A stretch of DNA of 64,000 bases, taken from Fennellomyces sp. T-0311 (taxonomy: Eukaryota; Mucoromycota; Mucoromycetes; Mucorales; Lichtheimiaceae). The notes under the pieces are model-generated. The model saw nothing but the letters and a program-made list of their open reading frames with translations. It ran no database searches and was not told the origin of the DNA. The stretch lies in assembly GCA_025266875.1 (NCBI GenBank), contig JALLLT010000027.1:248001-312000 (forward strand). The letters are read 5' to 3'. This document shows, piece after piece, positions 22,930 through 36,529 of the stretch (position 1 is the first letter of the stretch; the number at the start of each line of letters is the position of its first letter). Made by a program: the position numbers and the translations under genes.

Positions 22930-25841
22930 TTTTGTTAGTACACTCGATATTGCTTTTCTCGCCGGGCATTTTGGTCCACTGATTACCTCATAGATCGCTG
23001 AAACTCTATGTATATTATCTTGGACATTTTTTTTTCGAGTTAGCCTTGCAGTTTGGTCTGTAAAAACGTTATTCTTACATGGGCAAGAGAGTATTTGTCT
23101 AAATTTTTTGCTATCACAAATGCTCTTTTAATACTTTCTTTTACTCTTTCATTAATATATGAATATATTTATATATGATTTACGTACATGCGATGCCCAT
23201 TCTCCAAAGAACAAAAGAACATAAGAAAACGCACGGCCCTACAACCAACCATAGTCAATGCATATAAAAAGCTGCTTTCATAATTTACTATATACTAATC
23301 CGGAAAGCTTATGAAATCGCAACCTTTTATAGAGAACTGGTATATAATTTTCATTACCAAAGAAGTACCTATGTAAGATTATGGTAAGGCATCCATTGTC
23401 ATACTTTTGCATAGCTGAAAGTAATCATCAGCCTTGCAAATCGCTTGCTTACCTCTAGTATATATTTATTAAATTTAATGACTTGCATCAATGTTTGGCA
23501 GCACACTTTTTTCATTAACATGTGTTAATGAACCTAGATACGTAAAACTACATTGTAATCTAATGCCCTGATGAATGATAACACTTCTCTAGTTGAAAAA
23601 ACCTTTCAATCTGCACATTTACATTTTTGAAAAATAGGTCTTCCCCTCTCTTTGCAATTACATCATGGTTCCCGATGATATAAAGTCACATCTTACATAT
23701 TGCTCACTCTTTAGAGAATATTTAGCCTATTACATCGATCTGTTATTATCAACTATAGTATGTTACTTGTGTTGCTCAGTCGCCGTTGCCTTTGACAACG
23801 AACGCCGATGTGTTATAACTAATGAATGGTTTTTCTTGTGGCTTCTTTGTTTATTGAAGCTCATTCTTCCTTTTTGTGACCGTATAAGAAAATATTGAAA
23901 AAGGTATCGATAACTAACTTGATTGATCTCGTCCATTTGTCCATGGTGCATTTCTAGGTTCGGGTGAAGACAATGGTGAAGAGAGATATATTGCCGCTAT
24001 AATTTTATGAGATAATGAAGTCAATGACGGCGAGAGTGATAATACGTCATATGATAGCGAAGAATGCGTATGCTTCCAACCTTCAAAGTGTAAAATCCCA
24101 GATGGAATGATCACCGTACGTAGAAAGCAATAGTGCCTATGTGTGTGTAAGTATTAACAGAGCAATTATTTGTATCGAAGTTTATACGTAACAAAGACAC
24201 AATCTCTAAAAAGAAAAGAGCGCGGCGATACGTGCGTACAGCTGGACAATGAAAGACCTGAGTTCAAACAATATGTAGATCAGCCACTTACAGTATATAC
24301 TGATAGTTCTCGGAACCTTCGTAGGAAGATATGAATTATTTGCTCAAAAGTGCCCACGTAAAGTTTGAACAACAACAACTAAGTTGCAGTGTCATGTTAT
24401 GTGTTAGATTTAATACTTTATGCTGCTACATATGTTGACGCTTTAAAAAAAAAAAGAGAAGATCGTTTTTCCTTCCTCGTACATATGCATACAGTACCAG
24501 CCTTGTAACAAAGGTTCATTTATATCATTAAATCATTATCACTGAAGGATATGGTCATGCTAAACATAATTGGTCAAGGCACTCAACATTCATGGTAATG
24601 AGTTACCATAGCACATATTCAAATGTGTGTGGGGTAAAGTGTACTTTCTCTTACCCGCAGTCAAACGAAACACCGACTTCGCAGACAGCAGCGCAGCAAC
24701 AAAGTGGCAGCTTTTAATCAGCATCCCAGTAACGAAGGACCAACTGACTCTCCGATCAAGAATTTCAGCACCAAAAGTACCGCGCAACCAATACTTTAAC
24801 ACGGTAGAAACTAGGGCTTGGGAATGACATGGACTGCCGATCACCGGTTATCTATTGGTGGTCCTTATCCAAAGACTAAAGACCGACCGTCATCTTGAAA
24901 CGGGCAAGGCTGTTGGACTAGCCGATCGTACACATGTACAATTCATCATTTGGAACGATTTGCTTTAATTGGAACCTACGTAGAGCCACGTATCATGTCC
25001 CTTGATATCAGCGAAAGGCACAAAAATTGCTATGGTACGTACTCACCATTGTGTGTTTGGTTTACGCAAGTACAAAATCGATAATACGGGAGAATAAGCT
25101 ACATCTAGGAAACGATGAAGTATATCAACATAGACTGTATCAGAGATATATGTATACGTACATAATAAATTTTGGTGTATTGCATATTGTAGTGATCTAC
25201 TGTTGCGTGAACAAGGAATGGCCATGCTAGGTATTACCAATTGTGGATAAATACTTAATTGCGATAGCGCAGTAGAAACACCATTTTTACTGCGTACTAT
25301 CAGCTACGAATCATGCGTGGAATTGCGATAAATCAATATAGGCGCAGTAGCGAATACGCTTTTGTATTTCCTATCATTATTAACTCCACAGGAAGAATTA
25401 GAATGGAGCCGGATATATACTTGGATTGTGAAGCAAGACGAGCAGAAATTCGTCAGCTCAATAGTGGGCTTTGTACAAAAATAGTTGCTGATAACGACTA
25501 TAGGACTTACGTCAGGTCATCGCAATTTAGGATAACACTGAGAACTTCACGCCGTATATTGCACATGGTACTCCTAATTTTGGACATGGAAGTTCCGCGT
25601 CAGCAAAATAGGGTTGTAGAGAAAAGTAAAAAAAAGAATTCAGGTGATATAAAGGTCATGGTATTATCTTGCCGCAGTAATCGTGTTCATCCACTGCTGC
25701 GGTAGTGGTCTTGTGATAGGTACAAATGCATTGATCCCACATACATATAAGGCCTATGGTCGGAGAAAAAAAACGCCCCGCTAACACATTGCTTGCAGCG
25801 GCCCAACCAAAGACCCTTCCTTTTTTCGAGCCTTTTGCAGA
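22930..25841. other. AT-rich spacer between the transposon region and eS27
   Basis: I see no supported gene in about 2.9 kb. Plus-strand frames at 23665-23898, 24627-24827 and 25313-25705 (up to 130 aa) have no recognisable motif, and their composition is that of random AT-rich sequence. The last few hundred bases are the promoter of the ribosomal protein gene. Confidence 0.5.
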
Positions 25842-26561
25842 ATGACTGTAAGTGCGATGGTGGATGAGACTAAGGAGAGCTCTGTAGCAGAAGCAGAAGG
25901 CAGTATGTGTGGATGATCGAATGGATGGATGGATGCAGCCATAGAGCGACCAAAAGAAAAAATGACCTTCGACATCATGAGCCGCTCTGATTCGAAGCTG
26001 CATGATTACCGCAGCAGCCCAATGACTTTTGGCGAAAGTACCCAATTCTTCCCCAGCATCCTTGAAAGAGTACGCCAACCCAACCTTCAAAGCGCTACTC
26101 TTGCGAATGCCTTCTGCTTCTGAAACGGGTCCAGAGTTGTACGCGCTGGAATGTACTAATCGAATCGCCCTTTAGTTGGCTGTCGACCTTTTGAATCCCT
26201 CTGTTGAGCATGAGAAGCGCTGCCACAAGAAGAAGAGACTTGTGGCCTCCCCCAACTCGTACTTCATGGATGTCAAGTGCCCTGGTAAGGCTTAGAAAGA
26301 AGATACGACATTGTTCATTCTGACATGTGATTGTTTAGGCTGCTTGAACATTAGCACCGTCTTCAGCCACGCCCAGACTGTTGTTTTGTGCTCGTCGTGC
26401 GGCACCGTCCTCTGCCAGCCCACTGGTGGCCGTGCCCGTTTGACCGAAGGTAAGACGCGTTGTTTTGCAAATGTAGAATTCAGGGGGAAAAATAACTCAC
26501 CAACATTGTTTCACTTTCGCTCCTTTCCGTAGGTTCCTCTTTCCGCAGAAAGATCGCCTAA
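25842..26561 (+). CDS. RPS27: 40S ribosomal protein eS27 (Rps27)
   Basis: Four exons: 25842-25847, 26176-26284, 26339-26449, 26533-26561; 84 aa, the normal length. Exon 1 encodes only Met-Thr. The protein reads [11 protein letters not shown], then [35 protein letters not shown], and ends FRRKIA. The zinc ribbon uses Cys37, Cys40, Cys56 and Cys59. It sits in the head of the small ribosomal subunit and is needed for pre-rRNA processing. The first intron, 328 bp, is several times longer than the other introns in the window, a common pattern for fungal ribosomal protein genes with a tiny first exon. The exon 1 choice rests on the family N-terminus M-x-LAVDLL. Confidence 0.95.
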
Positions 26562-28760
26562 ATACTCAAAATACAATTTCGTCATTGAAATCGCACAACA
26601 GACATTCTCACATCCCAAAAAGTTTGGTGCGAGCTTCGCTTGCGCAATGTATAAACATCAATTGCTATTACGTTTCTGGATGGATTGCTGAGAAAGTGCG
26701 GGGTTGGGTTGGCTGGATGGGGTCTCTCGTTTTACAATGTGCAATACTGTCACCATGAGAATACGTTAGCAATAATTGTTACGTTGCACCGGCTGTGGTC
26801 CGTATATTGAAAATAAATCGCGTGTATTAGTAATGGCTACCGATGCTACTGCTTCACTCTATATGTACTTCTTTGCTAGTGGCTGTTGGATCCAGGTTTA
26901 TGCGATGACTGCCATGCGAACTTGTCTTTTTCCACATTTAGATTATTCCACATTTAGATTGTTCTTCCTTGACGACGTATATGAGCTCGATAATAAGAAG
27001 TACAATCGATCCAAACTGTCGCCCTATGTATATATCATACAGTACGTAAACAGTAGGAATGCATATATCCAAGGGTAAAGCGTTGTTCCAGATATGACAC
27101 AATTCAAGAATTCTCAAGCCAGTACATTTTTAGCTCTCGTTTGTTAACACGCAATGCATCATAATGCGCAAAATCATAGATGTTGTGAAAACTGAGGGTA
27201 CAGGAAGTGGGGTTGCTGTACGTAGTTTTCATACTTGTAAAAGACTTGCAGATCTGCTCTTGCAGTAAAGCCATTATGTATTGATGCTAACATAAGCTTC
27301 CAAAGTACGTATGAAGGTACTTACACGATTGGGGAGGATGTGATGATTAAAGACACATCGAAAAAATATGCAAGTGTTGTACTTACCAATATCTCAAAGA
27401 GAGGGGAATGATAGATGAGATATGATCTACTTGTTTCAAAATATATCACTGTCAAACGAAGCAATGGTACGCCTGTTGGTTGACAGTTCGGTCTCCTTTA
27501 TACGGTCCGTCCCAAAGTCCAATGAACACGGTAGATTTCAGAAGGATCTCTCCTTCTATGTCCTTGCAAATTATTACTTGACTTACATACCATTACGTAA
27601 TATGATGCATGCCTCAGTATCCTCATACATTGTCTTCATACTGGAAGCGGTCAAGATCAAGAGCCAACCTAACCAATCAACCAATCAGCCTGATTTCTTC
27701 ACCATGTTATTCCACTAGCCCTCATGTTCTTTGCTATTTCGTTTGCGCTTCAACGATTTTGCTTCAAGTCGCTTGGTTGCTACTCTCGATTATGAAATTT
27801 TTGATACACAGAAGATAGTGTTAAGAGTACAAAGGCACGCAGTGGTAGCACAAGGTGGTCCTCCCTCTAACAAAAGTTAAGGTGAGGACCCGTGGTAAGC
27901 TTGACGATGCTTGTCACTTTTCTACATTGTACCTTATCGGAGCGAATAACGACATTGGTCACTTTTCATGACCCTTGTTCCGCATGTTGTTCAACGCGGA
28001 TTTTGTCAGTAAATAATAATATATTGGATCAAAAAATATAAAAACTGGAAAATAGGGCTGAAGCAATGCCGTCGAAATAGCTCGCTATTTATAATCCCCA
28101 ACGCACTGTATATGTGTAACTAGTCTCTGTAGAACTCACGGTCAACATCTGCCAAAGTTTGAATATTTTGTCAAGGAGCCCTGTCCAAGTGAGTATGTAA
28201 TTTCAAGCCGAGCTTGTACAGAAGGGCTATATATTGCACGGTGTATAATTACTGAAGCCCAGCCCAACCCGCCAAATACTCGACAAAGCTCTGTAGATCA
28301 GGCACGCCTCATTGTGTTACCACGCATTACTAGCGCTGTACACCATAGGACCCTCGTCTTTTTATCTATAATTTCCTAAACTAACCAACAATAGGATACC
28401 CTTTTTTCGATGTTTTTATTTAGACTAGGTAGTATTTGCATGAGGCAAGGGTGTAAGGGTCTTTGTGATGGCAACGGTTGCCATGGAAACATTTACCCTG
28501 TAAAAAGAAAACAGAAAAGGGAACTGAGCTGCTTCATAATATAAGTCGCACGGGACGAAAGTTTCGGAATTTGTATCGGCGAAACAAATATCATCGACAT
28601 GGCCAACGGGGCGGCTTTTTTTTGTTTCATTTTTTTTTCACCTCAACAAAAGGAGCCAGGGCCAAAAGTACACACCATTCAATAGAATCCCTTGGTCAAA
28701 GACAAAAAGCACTTTAGTTCTCTATTCCCGTTCCACCACTCATAACTAAACGCGCGCGTC
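26562..28760. other. AT-rich spacer upstream of the mitofusin gene
   Basis: I see no supported gene. Plus-strand frames of 70-100 codons (26776-27078, 27422-27718) have no family features. A short direct repeat TCCACATTTAGATT is present near 26933 and 26948. The last 250 bases are a pyrimidine- and A-rich leader of the next gene. Confidence 0.5.
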
Positions 28761-31354
28761 ATGTCTGACAGCAGCTATTTTGGCAAGTCCTCGTTGACTG
28801 GCGCTGCAACAAAGAGATTCACTCGCCGTAATTCAGCACCCAGTGTCGAATCACTCAACGATAGTTACTTTGACATGCCTTCCGTTTCGACCGATCGTAC
28901 CTCAATTTATGGAAGCACCACTATTTCGCCAGTATCGTCGGTTTGCCCGTCACCTAGCGTCTCGACCAAGGCTGCTCGGACGCACCAGCATCGACTCAAT
29001 GCGGCACAGGAACAAAGAATGTACCACGATAGCTGCCAACGATTGTTGGGTCATATCACCTCTGTCATGGGTATCTGCGAAGAGCTTCAGATATCCAACA
29101 AGGACAAGTTCCCCATTCGTTACCCCGCGTCCATGATGCAGCGCCCGAGTGACCGTCCTATGCCCCAACGCTCGCAGACGATGATGGCTCCTGCTGTGGA
29201 GACAGCCTCGCACCCTGAAGAGCCTACATCTGTCATGGACGCTTTGAGACGTTCGTCTATCCATTCGCTTGAGGAATCGGCCACTCCATTTGCTCGCCAG
29301 TTGGAGCAGCACCGTTTGTTGACTAGCGACATTGCGAAAGAACTCAGCATTCTGAACCTGGATCTGAAGATGGGTCACGCCTCAACGGATTTGAATGCGC
29401 TGGAGACACAGTCTATTGCCAACCTTTTGGATGATCGTCTTCAACAGTGTTTACGCCATCTTGATAATCTCCGGACTCGTGTCGCAGATACATCCTCCAA
29501 GGTGCTCGTTACCGGCGATTTGAATGCGGGCAAGTCCACCTTTGTCAACGCTTTGCTCAAGCGCGAAGTTTTGCCTGCTGACCAGCAGCCATGCACCAGT
29601 ATGTTCTGTGAGGTTCTGGATGCCATGCTCAACGATGGTGTCGAAGCCATCCACGCGATTCCTGACGCGGCCAAGTACAACCGCTTGGACCCCAGCACTT
29701 ATCACGAGATTGAGAACCGCCACATGTTCAAGACGGTTGCCGACGAGGGCGACAAGTACAAGATGCTCAAGATCTACACCAGCGACGCACGCACTACGCA
29801 AGAAAGCCTGCTTCACAATGGCGTGGTCGACATTGCCCTTATTGACTCTCCTGGTCTGAATACAGACTCTATCAAGACCACTGCGGTGTTTGCACGCCAG
29901 GAGGAGATCGATGTAGTGGTATTTGTAGTTAGCGCTGAGAACCATTTTACATTGTCGGTACGTAATTCATTTTCCAGGGTGTTCGGTTCAAATGACTCAT
30001 GTAACACATGTATTAGGGCAAGGAATTCCTGTGGAACGCCGCAAATGAAAAAACCCACATCTTTATTGTTGTGAACCGATTTGACTCGATTCGCGACAAG
30101 GAGCGCTGCAAGCGTTTGATTTTGGACCAGATTCGCCAGCTGTCACCGGCTACATATGCCGATGCAGATGATCTTGTCCATTTCGTCAGTGCCGGCGATG
30201 TGGATTTGGTTCCCGGATCTACCAAACTGGATGCTCCCGAATTTGCCCGATTGGAGCAACGTCTGCGTGCGTTTGTGCTCGAAAACCGCACCAAATCCAA
30301 GTTGTCACCTGCCAAGAACTATCTGGTCAACTTGCTTTCTGACGTCAATGCGTTGGCGGAGTCTAACAAGGCTATTGCTCAGGATGACTACAAGCATGCC
30401 TCGCTCGAGCTCGAGAAGGACCTCCCTGCATACCAGGGACTGCTTAGGATCCGCGACCGATTGCTGCACCAGGTTGAGCGCGTGGCGGAGATGACCGTGC
30501 TTGGCATTCAAAAGCATACCCGTGATGTGCTCAACACGGCCGTCGAGGGCATTGCCACTACTGCCGATGGCATTGAATACCCAGGCATCTTCCTCATTTG
30601 GCAATACGCTCAAGATATTGCCGACTCCTTGTCCCAATCTTTGCTGAAGCAAGTGCGTCAAGCCGAGAACGATGCTCGCGACGAGACCAACCAGTGCATC
30701 GATCGTATCCACAACATGGGCACCGAGCATCTCGACAACTATCCACGCGCCGCAAGTGTTGACAAGATGTGCCTCAAGAACCGTGACCGCCGAGTTCAAA
30801 TCGCAGTGGAAGCCACGGACTTCTTCGACTTTTCGCTGGACGATAAAATGTCGGGTTGTGCCTTGTCGCTTGGTGCCGTTGCCATGGTTGGCAGCAGACT
30901 GATGGGTGTCAAGGACGCCGTGTCCGGTATTTTCAGCATCTCCAATGCTGTGGGTCAACGCAACCTTCGACAGATCGCCGTGCCTGTCGTCGGCATTGCC
31001 AGTGTCGGAATGCTCGTCTATGTTGTTTCAGACATGCGCTATGCCGTCAAGCGCAAGTTGATTCGCAAGTTCAAGGAGGCTGTCCGTGATCAAGCGTATA
31101 TCGAGGGTCAGAGCAGCCGCGTAGGTCGTGAATCCCGCAAGGTGTTGCGTGTCGAAGGTTGGGAGATCCAAAACCGACTTGTTCGAGCTATCGAGAGCAA
31201 GGAGAAGAAGCGTAGTGAAATGGAAGCTCAAGTCTCGCTTTCTCAAGATACTATCCTGTACTTTGATGGTGTCCTCAACAAATCTGTGTTGCTTTTGGAT
31301 AAGGTCCACTCTGTCCAGGTTGAGCAGCATGGTTCCAAAGCAGCCGCTGCTTAA
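28761..31354 (+). CDS. FZO1: Mitofusin, dynamin-like GTPase Fzo1
   Basis: Two exons, 28761-29957 and 30017-31354, give 844 aa. A Ser/Thr-rich N-terminus and heptad-repeat region precede the GTPase domain. The P-loop is GDLNAGKST at about residue 252, the G3 motif DSPG at about 361, and the G4 motif NRFD at about 418. A second helical region follows. Two hydrophobic segments at about 680-705 and 717-736 (QIAVPVVGIASVGMLVYVV) anchor it in the outer mitochondrial membrane, and a C-terminal coiled coil ends in KAAAA. Fzo1 tethers and fuses mitochondrial outer membranes. The 3' end faces PIG-U. Confidence 0.95.
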
Positions 31355-31491
31355 TTCTATACTCTCCCTTTTGTTCTTTTTGATTTCTATATCTATCCTT
31401 CTCGTTTTCCCCCCTCGCTTCCCTCTAGACCGTATTATGTATAGCCTAAAAAGACATCCTTTCCTTTGTAGTTTTATAAATTTATATGTTA

Positions 31492-33121
31492 TCATTTTTG
31501 CACCACATGTTTTCCGATGGCGTTGGGGTTCTCGATATCATAATCTCGCCGTAATACGGCGTACACCATGTCGATCAGTAACAGCACCAGGCCGAGGTTA
31601 TACACAAGAGTGATTGCATAAAAGAAGTTTGCATTGCCGCTTCCAGCATACAGCCACAGGTGCCAGAAGATGGGGGCCAGCACTGACGAGTATAGGAAGA
31701 TGTTGGTGACCAAGAAACCGTATCGGAAATCTAATGAGCAAATGCGGCCTTAGTCTACATATAAACATCAATGGTGACCTTACATTTAAACAGTTCATCG
31801 TGAAGAGGCAATAAGCCAAGGAAAAGTGCTGCATCTCCAACAGCTGGATAGCTCTTAAATATAGACATGATACCACACAAGATCGTCACCACAAAAAGTG
31901 GATGGTGTCTAAAAGGCTGCTTAGCTCATTCATCTTTAAACACTGAAATAATGCCCCATACCGTAACTTGATGGAGAGCGGAGCCACGAATATGAATGCA
32001 TGAAATTGGAACACGACCATAAAGAACGACCGGAACTGATCAAAGATTTCGATAAAGAAGTACCAAAACATGCCTGTGTTGGGAGTAAGATCCGAAAGGA
32101 ACACACTAGATCATCTCCATCGTTAAAAGAAATATGCTCGAGTCATTGGCGTGAATTCTTACGTGACACCGTAAGTTGCTTTGATGAAATCCCAAGAACC
32201 AACTAGCAAGCGCGAGATTCCCAATAACCCAGCAACCGTTGCGATGAACGTAGTCACCATGGTTCCTGCCTATTCAACAACGTCAATCGCATGGAACAAT
32301 TGGCTTTGCCTGTTGTACCTTGGATGGCTTCTGCATCATTATAAGCGGTGGGACCAGCATCGCGGGATAAAATCCGAGATATGCTGCAAAAGCTGCCCAT
32401 CCCATGGCCATGGAGGATCGACCTATTCCGTTGTTTGCATAAGCATCCATCATTTTGTTCCACACTTCAAAAGGACCTCACCTCGCTGAGCACATAATAC
32501 TGCCATTGCAATGCTGAGATTCGAGAAAATGATGGATGATCGAGACACGCAAGATAATACAGTGAGGGGATTGAACAGGTATAGGGCAGCGACGATATGC
32601 GGTGCGAGTCGACTGCCCTTGTCATCATTGTTGGCTAACGGCGTGGGTGACGGTTTTGTCTGCTTAATTCGGTATAAACAGTGGGCAATCGTGATATCTG
32701 CTAAGCTGTACGAGAGCGGGACTATATAATAGCTGGGAATACTTGTCAGGAACGAAAAGATGCTGAGAAGAAGTGGTGCCTGATAATATATAGTTTGTCA
32801 GCTTCCCCTTTTGCTGGCACAGATTGCCGTCTTGATTGTTGCTAACCTGATGGAACAAACCACCATCGTATGGCGGAACATTGCTTTCGTATAGATAAAC
32901 GCCTTCTGTTACTGTGAATGTTGAAGAGGGTCAATGCTTCAGTTCAATCGATGCGGAATGCTTTTCATACGTCGCTTATAACTTGTCACCGGTGTCGAGA
33001 ATTCCACGCGTTGTAAGAGTGTATCTGCTACTGACGAAAAACTGAATATGGTAAGCCGAAGGGCGATCGCGGCTGAATAGAGCACGGCATGGCTCCTGCA
33101 TCCGCGATCGATTAAACTCAT
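31492..33121 (-). CDS. GAB1: GPI transamidase subunit PIG-U (Gab1/Cdc91)
   Basis: Eight exons: 33121-32971, 32911-32847, 32779-32482, 32422-32319, 32269-32163, 32105-31962, 31908-31784, 31730-31492; 410 aa, between yeast Gab1 (about 394) and human PIG-U (435). All phases agree. Family landmarks in order are FSTPVTSYKR, PPYDGGLFHQ, LYLFNPLTVLSC, SDLTPNTGMFWYFFIEIF, PLSIKLRHHPLF, IFKSYPAVGDAALFL and WLYAGSGNANFFYAITL. It is a polytopic ER membrane protein of the complex that attaches GPI anchors to secretory proteins. The start is the in-frame Met before LIDRG; a Met 45 bases upstream is also possible. Confidence 0.95.
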
Positions 33122-33593
33122 AGAATCAGTGGATAAAGACACCCAGTTATCAGCGAACACGCTCATTCAAAAATTAGCTTCAGCTGAACTCAGAAATGGA
33201 CCGTTCGCATGTCATGCCCCTTTATTTCTATGTTCCCATCCTGCACGCGCTACACAAGACCCGAATTGGTCCTGTCCTAGCATTTTTGAGACTAGAGCAG
33301 GTGCGGGTAATGACAGTGACACTCTAATCGGCGGCATTCTCCCGTGAGGTTTGCAATCGAGAAGTTACTTATAAGTATAAAATTAGCTTTGTGCGATTTA
33401 AGCCATGCCTTGGAACAGTTCTTTATACTGCCCCGAGAGTAGCTAGAGCAAACGAAAGTAAGCTCTATTTGACACTCGCGCTCTCCAATATATCCGGCTA
33501 TTCTTAATTCTGGGGCAGACAAGGCATGGATCATATGGTACTCGTACCACATGTGGCTTTTTCCAACTTGAACAGCTGAGCAGCGCCTTAGAT

Positions 33594-34783
33594 ATGCCTC
33601 TTTTTCTTGTCTTTTTTTCCTGCTTGGAAAGGCCCGTTGGTATCGTTAAGGAAATGCAACACTATGCCCGGCCGAACAGACCAGACACGCCAGAACCCTA
33701 TTCCCAATTACCCCGCTCTGACGTGGATATTCCTGTAGTACCGCTGTACCGAGACGATAGACGCTATGAACGTCCCCCAGAGCCTTTACTACCTCCACCC
33801 CCTCTGCCTCCAGAACCGTATCACCGCCGATCAGCCGATCGCAACTCGATTCAAATAGTAGACCTGCGAAGCATGCAATGGGAATCCTCAAATCGGTCCC
33901 GCCCGTTAAACAACGGCAACCATAGTTTTTGGAGATCAGGAGACCAATGGCACGACGGTGCAGGGCCGAGTAATGGCTCAAATTCTACATGGCGTCGATC
34001 CACATACGAACCAACGAGAGGCTGGGATGGTTCAAGGGAGAGAAACGGACGACCCCCCTCACACGAAGACGCAATACCCGTACACACACTGCGGCCCGTG
34101 GGTCCTTTTGAACCGTCAGATACTGAACCTGTTGACAATGAATTAGCACCGATGCAATCAGGCTATTATACAGATCCCGCGACCAGAAGTCCCTGGGTCC
34201 GATCATCATTATCTCCTCCTTCTCCACCACCTCCACCATTTTACCCGCAAGGACGGCAGCAACCACGACTACGACTACGGCAACAGCAACAACAACAGCA
34301 ACAACCGCGGCAACAGCAACAGCAACAACGTCAAACAGATGCCCAGTCTCAAGATGCATCATCTTTGGATGAAATTATCAAGAAGGGCATCGATCCGAAT
34401 ACATTGCCAAGAGGCACGTTGGAGAGCATCCTTCTTGTAGACTACGCAAACAGTTTGAACGAGCTGGAATTCAGTGAATTAGCGCCACAGGTTGCGAGAC
34501 TGGCGAACAGGCGAAGAACAGAATTGGCCGCAAGCAATGCCCAGTCGTCATCTGATGCGTTGCTTTGCCCATTGTGCTGTGATTTGCAAATGGATTGTGT
34601 ATTCCTCGACTGCGGCCATCTGGCAAGCTGTATGCAATGTGCACAGAAGGTAGTATTATTCATCATTGTCCCACTTCTAATGCTATTATTTACCCACCAA
34701 TGTCGCAGATCTCAAATAACAAGAATGAATGTCCAATCTGTCGTCGTAGAGTCATCAAACTTTTGCACGTATATACCTCTTGA
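33594..34783 (+). CDS. RING-finger protein, C-terminal C3HC4 (probable E3 ligase)
   Basis: Two exons, 33594-34649 and 34709-34783; 376 aa, or 356 aa from the Met at 33654 (MQHYARPNRPD), which is the more natural start because the upstream 20 residues are hydrophobic and lack context. Most of the protein is disordered: Pro, Arg and Asp runs, SPPSPPPPPF, and a Gln-rich tract encoded by CAA/CAG repeats near 34280-34330. Residues about 260-310 form a helical segment (LPRGTLESILLVDYAN). A C-terminal RING follows: CPLCCDLQMDCVFLDCGHLA, then CMQCAQK and, after the intron, CPICRRRVIKLLHVYTS. A RING at the extreme C-terminus resembles the IAP/MUL1 type. Substrate unknown. Confidence 0.88.
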
Positions 34784-35756
34784 TCATCGTTATCTTCCAC
34801 CTCATTTTCACTGGAACCCAAGATTTTATTTCGTCTTTGTATTACTTTTGAAATTTTTATACGCGGTTGTTTAGTTTTACTCGACGATACTTTCTATATC
34901 GCAGTGTTTGATGAACGACTAACAATCAGAATACTGCGTTACCATTCATCATTCAGAATTAGTACGTTATTACAGATTTTTTATTCATCAAGGTTCTGCT
35001 TAGCATTCTCAAGTGACACGAAATACCCATGACATTCGGCTTAAACGGTGCCTATTTTTGGTCTCATTAAACTTTTGTTTCTTAGCGATAAGTAATCAAA
35101 CGCTAATTTCTTGTTTTTACGTACGTGTGTTTTATTGTCTCAAGCTTGAGCGAATTTCATCTGCTTATAGGCCATTCACTTATATATCAAGCCATCAGAA
35201 CCTCATGTTAAGTTTATGTTAGGTACCTTTCTACCCGGGATACACTTGCTCGTGAAAACCGCATTGAACTTTTTCACAGTATGTAATGATTATTTTAAAC
35301 ATACCCCATCGCGCAACTTTTTCCAGAAAGTGTATGATGGAGCTTTCCACTCATATTATTCTTAGCATCATTGTGCGACAGTAGTACGCATTGTGCTAAG
35401 CCTCGTAATGTTCGACAACGATACTAATGATGCGATATAGCCACAATTTTGAGTCCAACGAGTATTAATTTGTTAAGTGCTCATTTTGGCGTATCGGTGG
35501 TGCATTTTTTTGTATTGTAAATCATATCTTGTACAAGTAAGCAAATTCGTTGTTTCTGCCTTGGTGTGCAAAATATATAAATCAAAGTGTTGAATGTCCT
35601 ATGCATTGACCAAATCAAGCTCATATGTAACGGGCTCAGAGGTTCGTCAATGTCTAGTTACTGTGTGATTGTTTGCGCTTCACTGCTACAAAATACAATG
35701 ATCCTGGTATTGTTGGCTTGACGGCCAGTATCAAACGCGTACATGAATACGTTTAA
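34784..35756. other. AT-rich spacer
   Basis: I see no supported gene. It is the 3' flank of the RING gene and the upstream side of the LRR fragment. Confidence 0.5.
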
Positions 35757-36449
35757 CAGCTTAAGCAATATATTATACACCTTGCGCTGAAATACTTTGA
35801 CAAGAATTCGTGCGATGCGGCAGTTGCCTTTTTACTTTCAAAAATACATGGATTGACTGAATTAAGCCTCATTCACAATGGTACTCTCTTTGGAAGCAAT
35901 GTTCCCCGGTGCTGTAACTCGCTTGGCAAGTTTACAAAGAGTTTACAATTAAATTCACGGAAAGAGGCGACAGGGGAGATCCAGGAATTATTTCATGGTC
36001 TGCCAGCGAAAGGAAGAGAATCCATTTTGCAAAAACCTGGCAACCTTCACGAATATCCCCCCATTGTTTATACTTTTGATAACCTACCCGGTATTACAAC
36101 CCTCGAGAAATTCGGTGTTTCTTTGTGCCATTCAACCTCTCCATTGATATTGAACAGACGTTTCAGTAGAATGAAACTCCATCCCTATATCAAGACCGTA
36201 CGTCTTGGAAAAATCCAGGGTGTCAGCAGTGAAACGCTGGAACATCCAGCTAGTATTAAACATCTCAAGCTTGTGGATTTAAGAGTACACCGTGGTATCC
36301 CAACCAAGATCTTGAAATGTTCAATTATACGGGCATTATGGTCAAATGATAATATATATAATATCGATATACATGTTGACGTTTCAAAATCATTTATACA
36401 CTGTTATATAAAAGGAATAGCAAGGTATGCGCAAGGCACGGCTCTTTGA
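35757..36449 (+). pseudogene. Leucine-rich-repeat fragment, likely remnant of an F-box/LRR gene
   Basis: An open frame of about 230 codons with no plausible upstream start, closed at its 5' side by a TAA, contains LRR-like segments (LSKIHGLTELSLIHNG, LEHPASIKHLKLVDLRV). No F-box is visible. Its neighbour on the opposite strand is an intact F-box/LRR gene, so this is probably a 5'-truncated relative. The alternative is the last exon of a gene whose earlier exons I cannot see. Confidence 0.5.
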
Positions 36450-36529
36450 GAGCAATAGAATAATGGATAACTGGCTTAATATTACGTAAAATGTAAGTTT
36501 TATTCGAATTAACGATGAGGATCAAGGAA

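Noticed and set aside
25313..25705. 130-codon frame upstream of eS27
   Set aside because: No motif, AT-rich composition, and it sits in the probable promoter region; kept only as spacer.
28761..30074. A separate 437-aa GTPase ending at 30074
   Set aside because: The frame runs through the intron at 29958-30016; splicing gives the full-length mitofusin.
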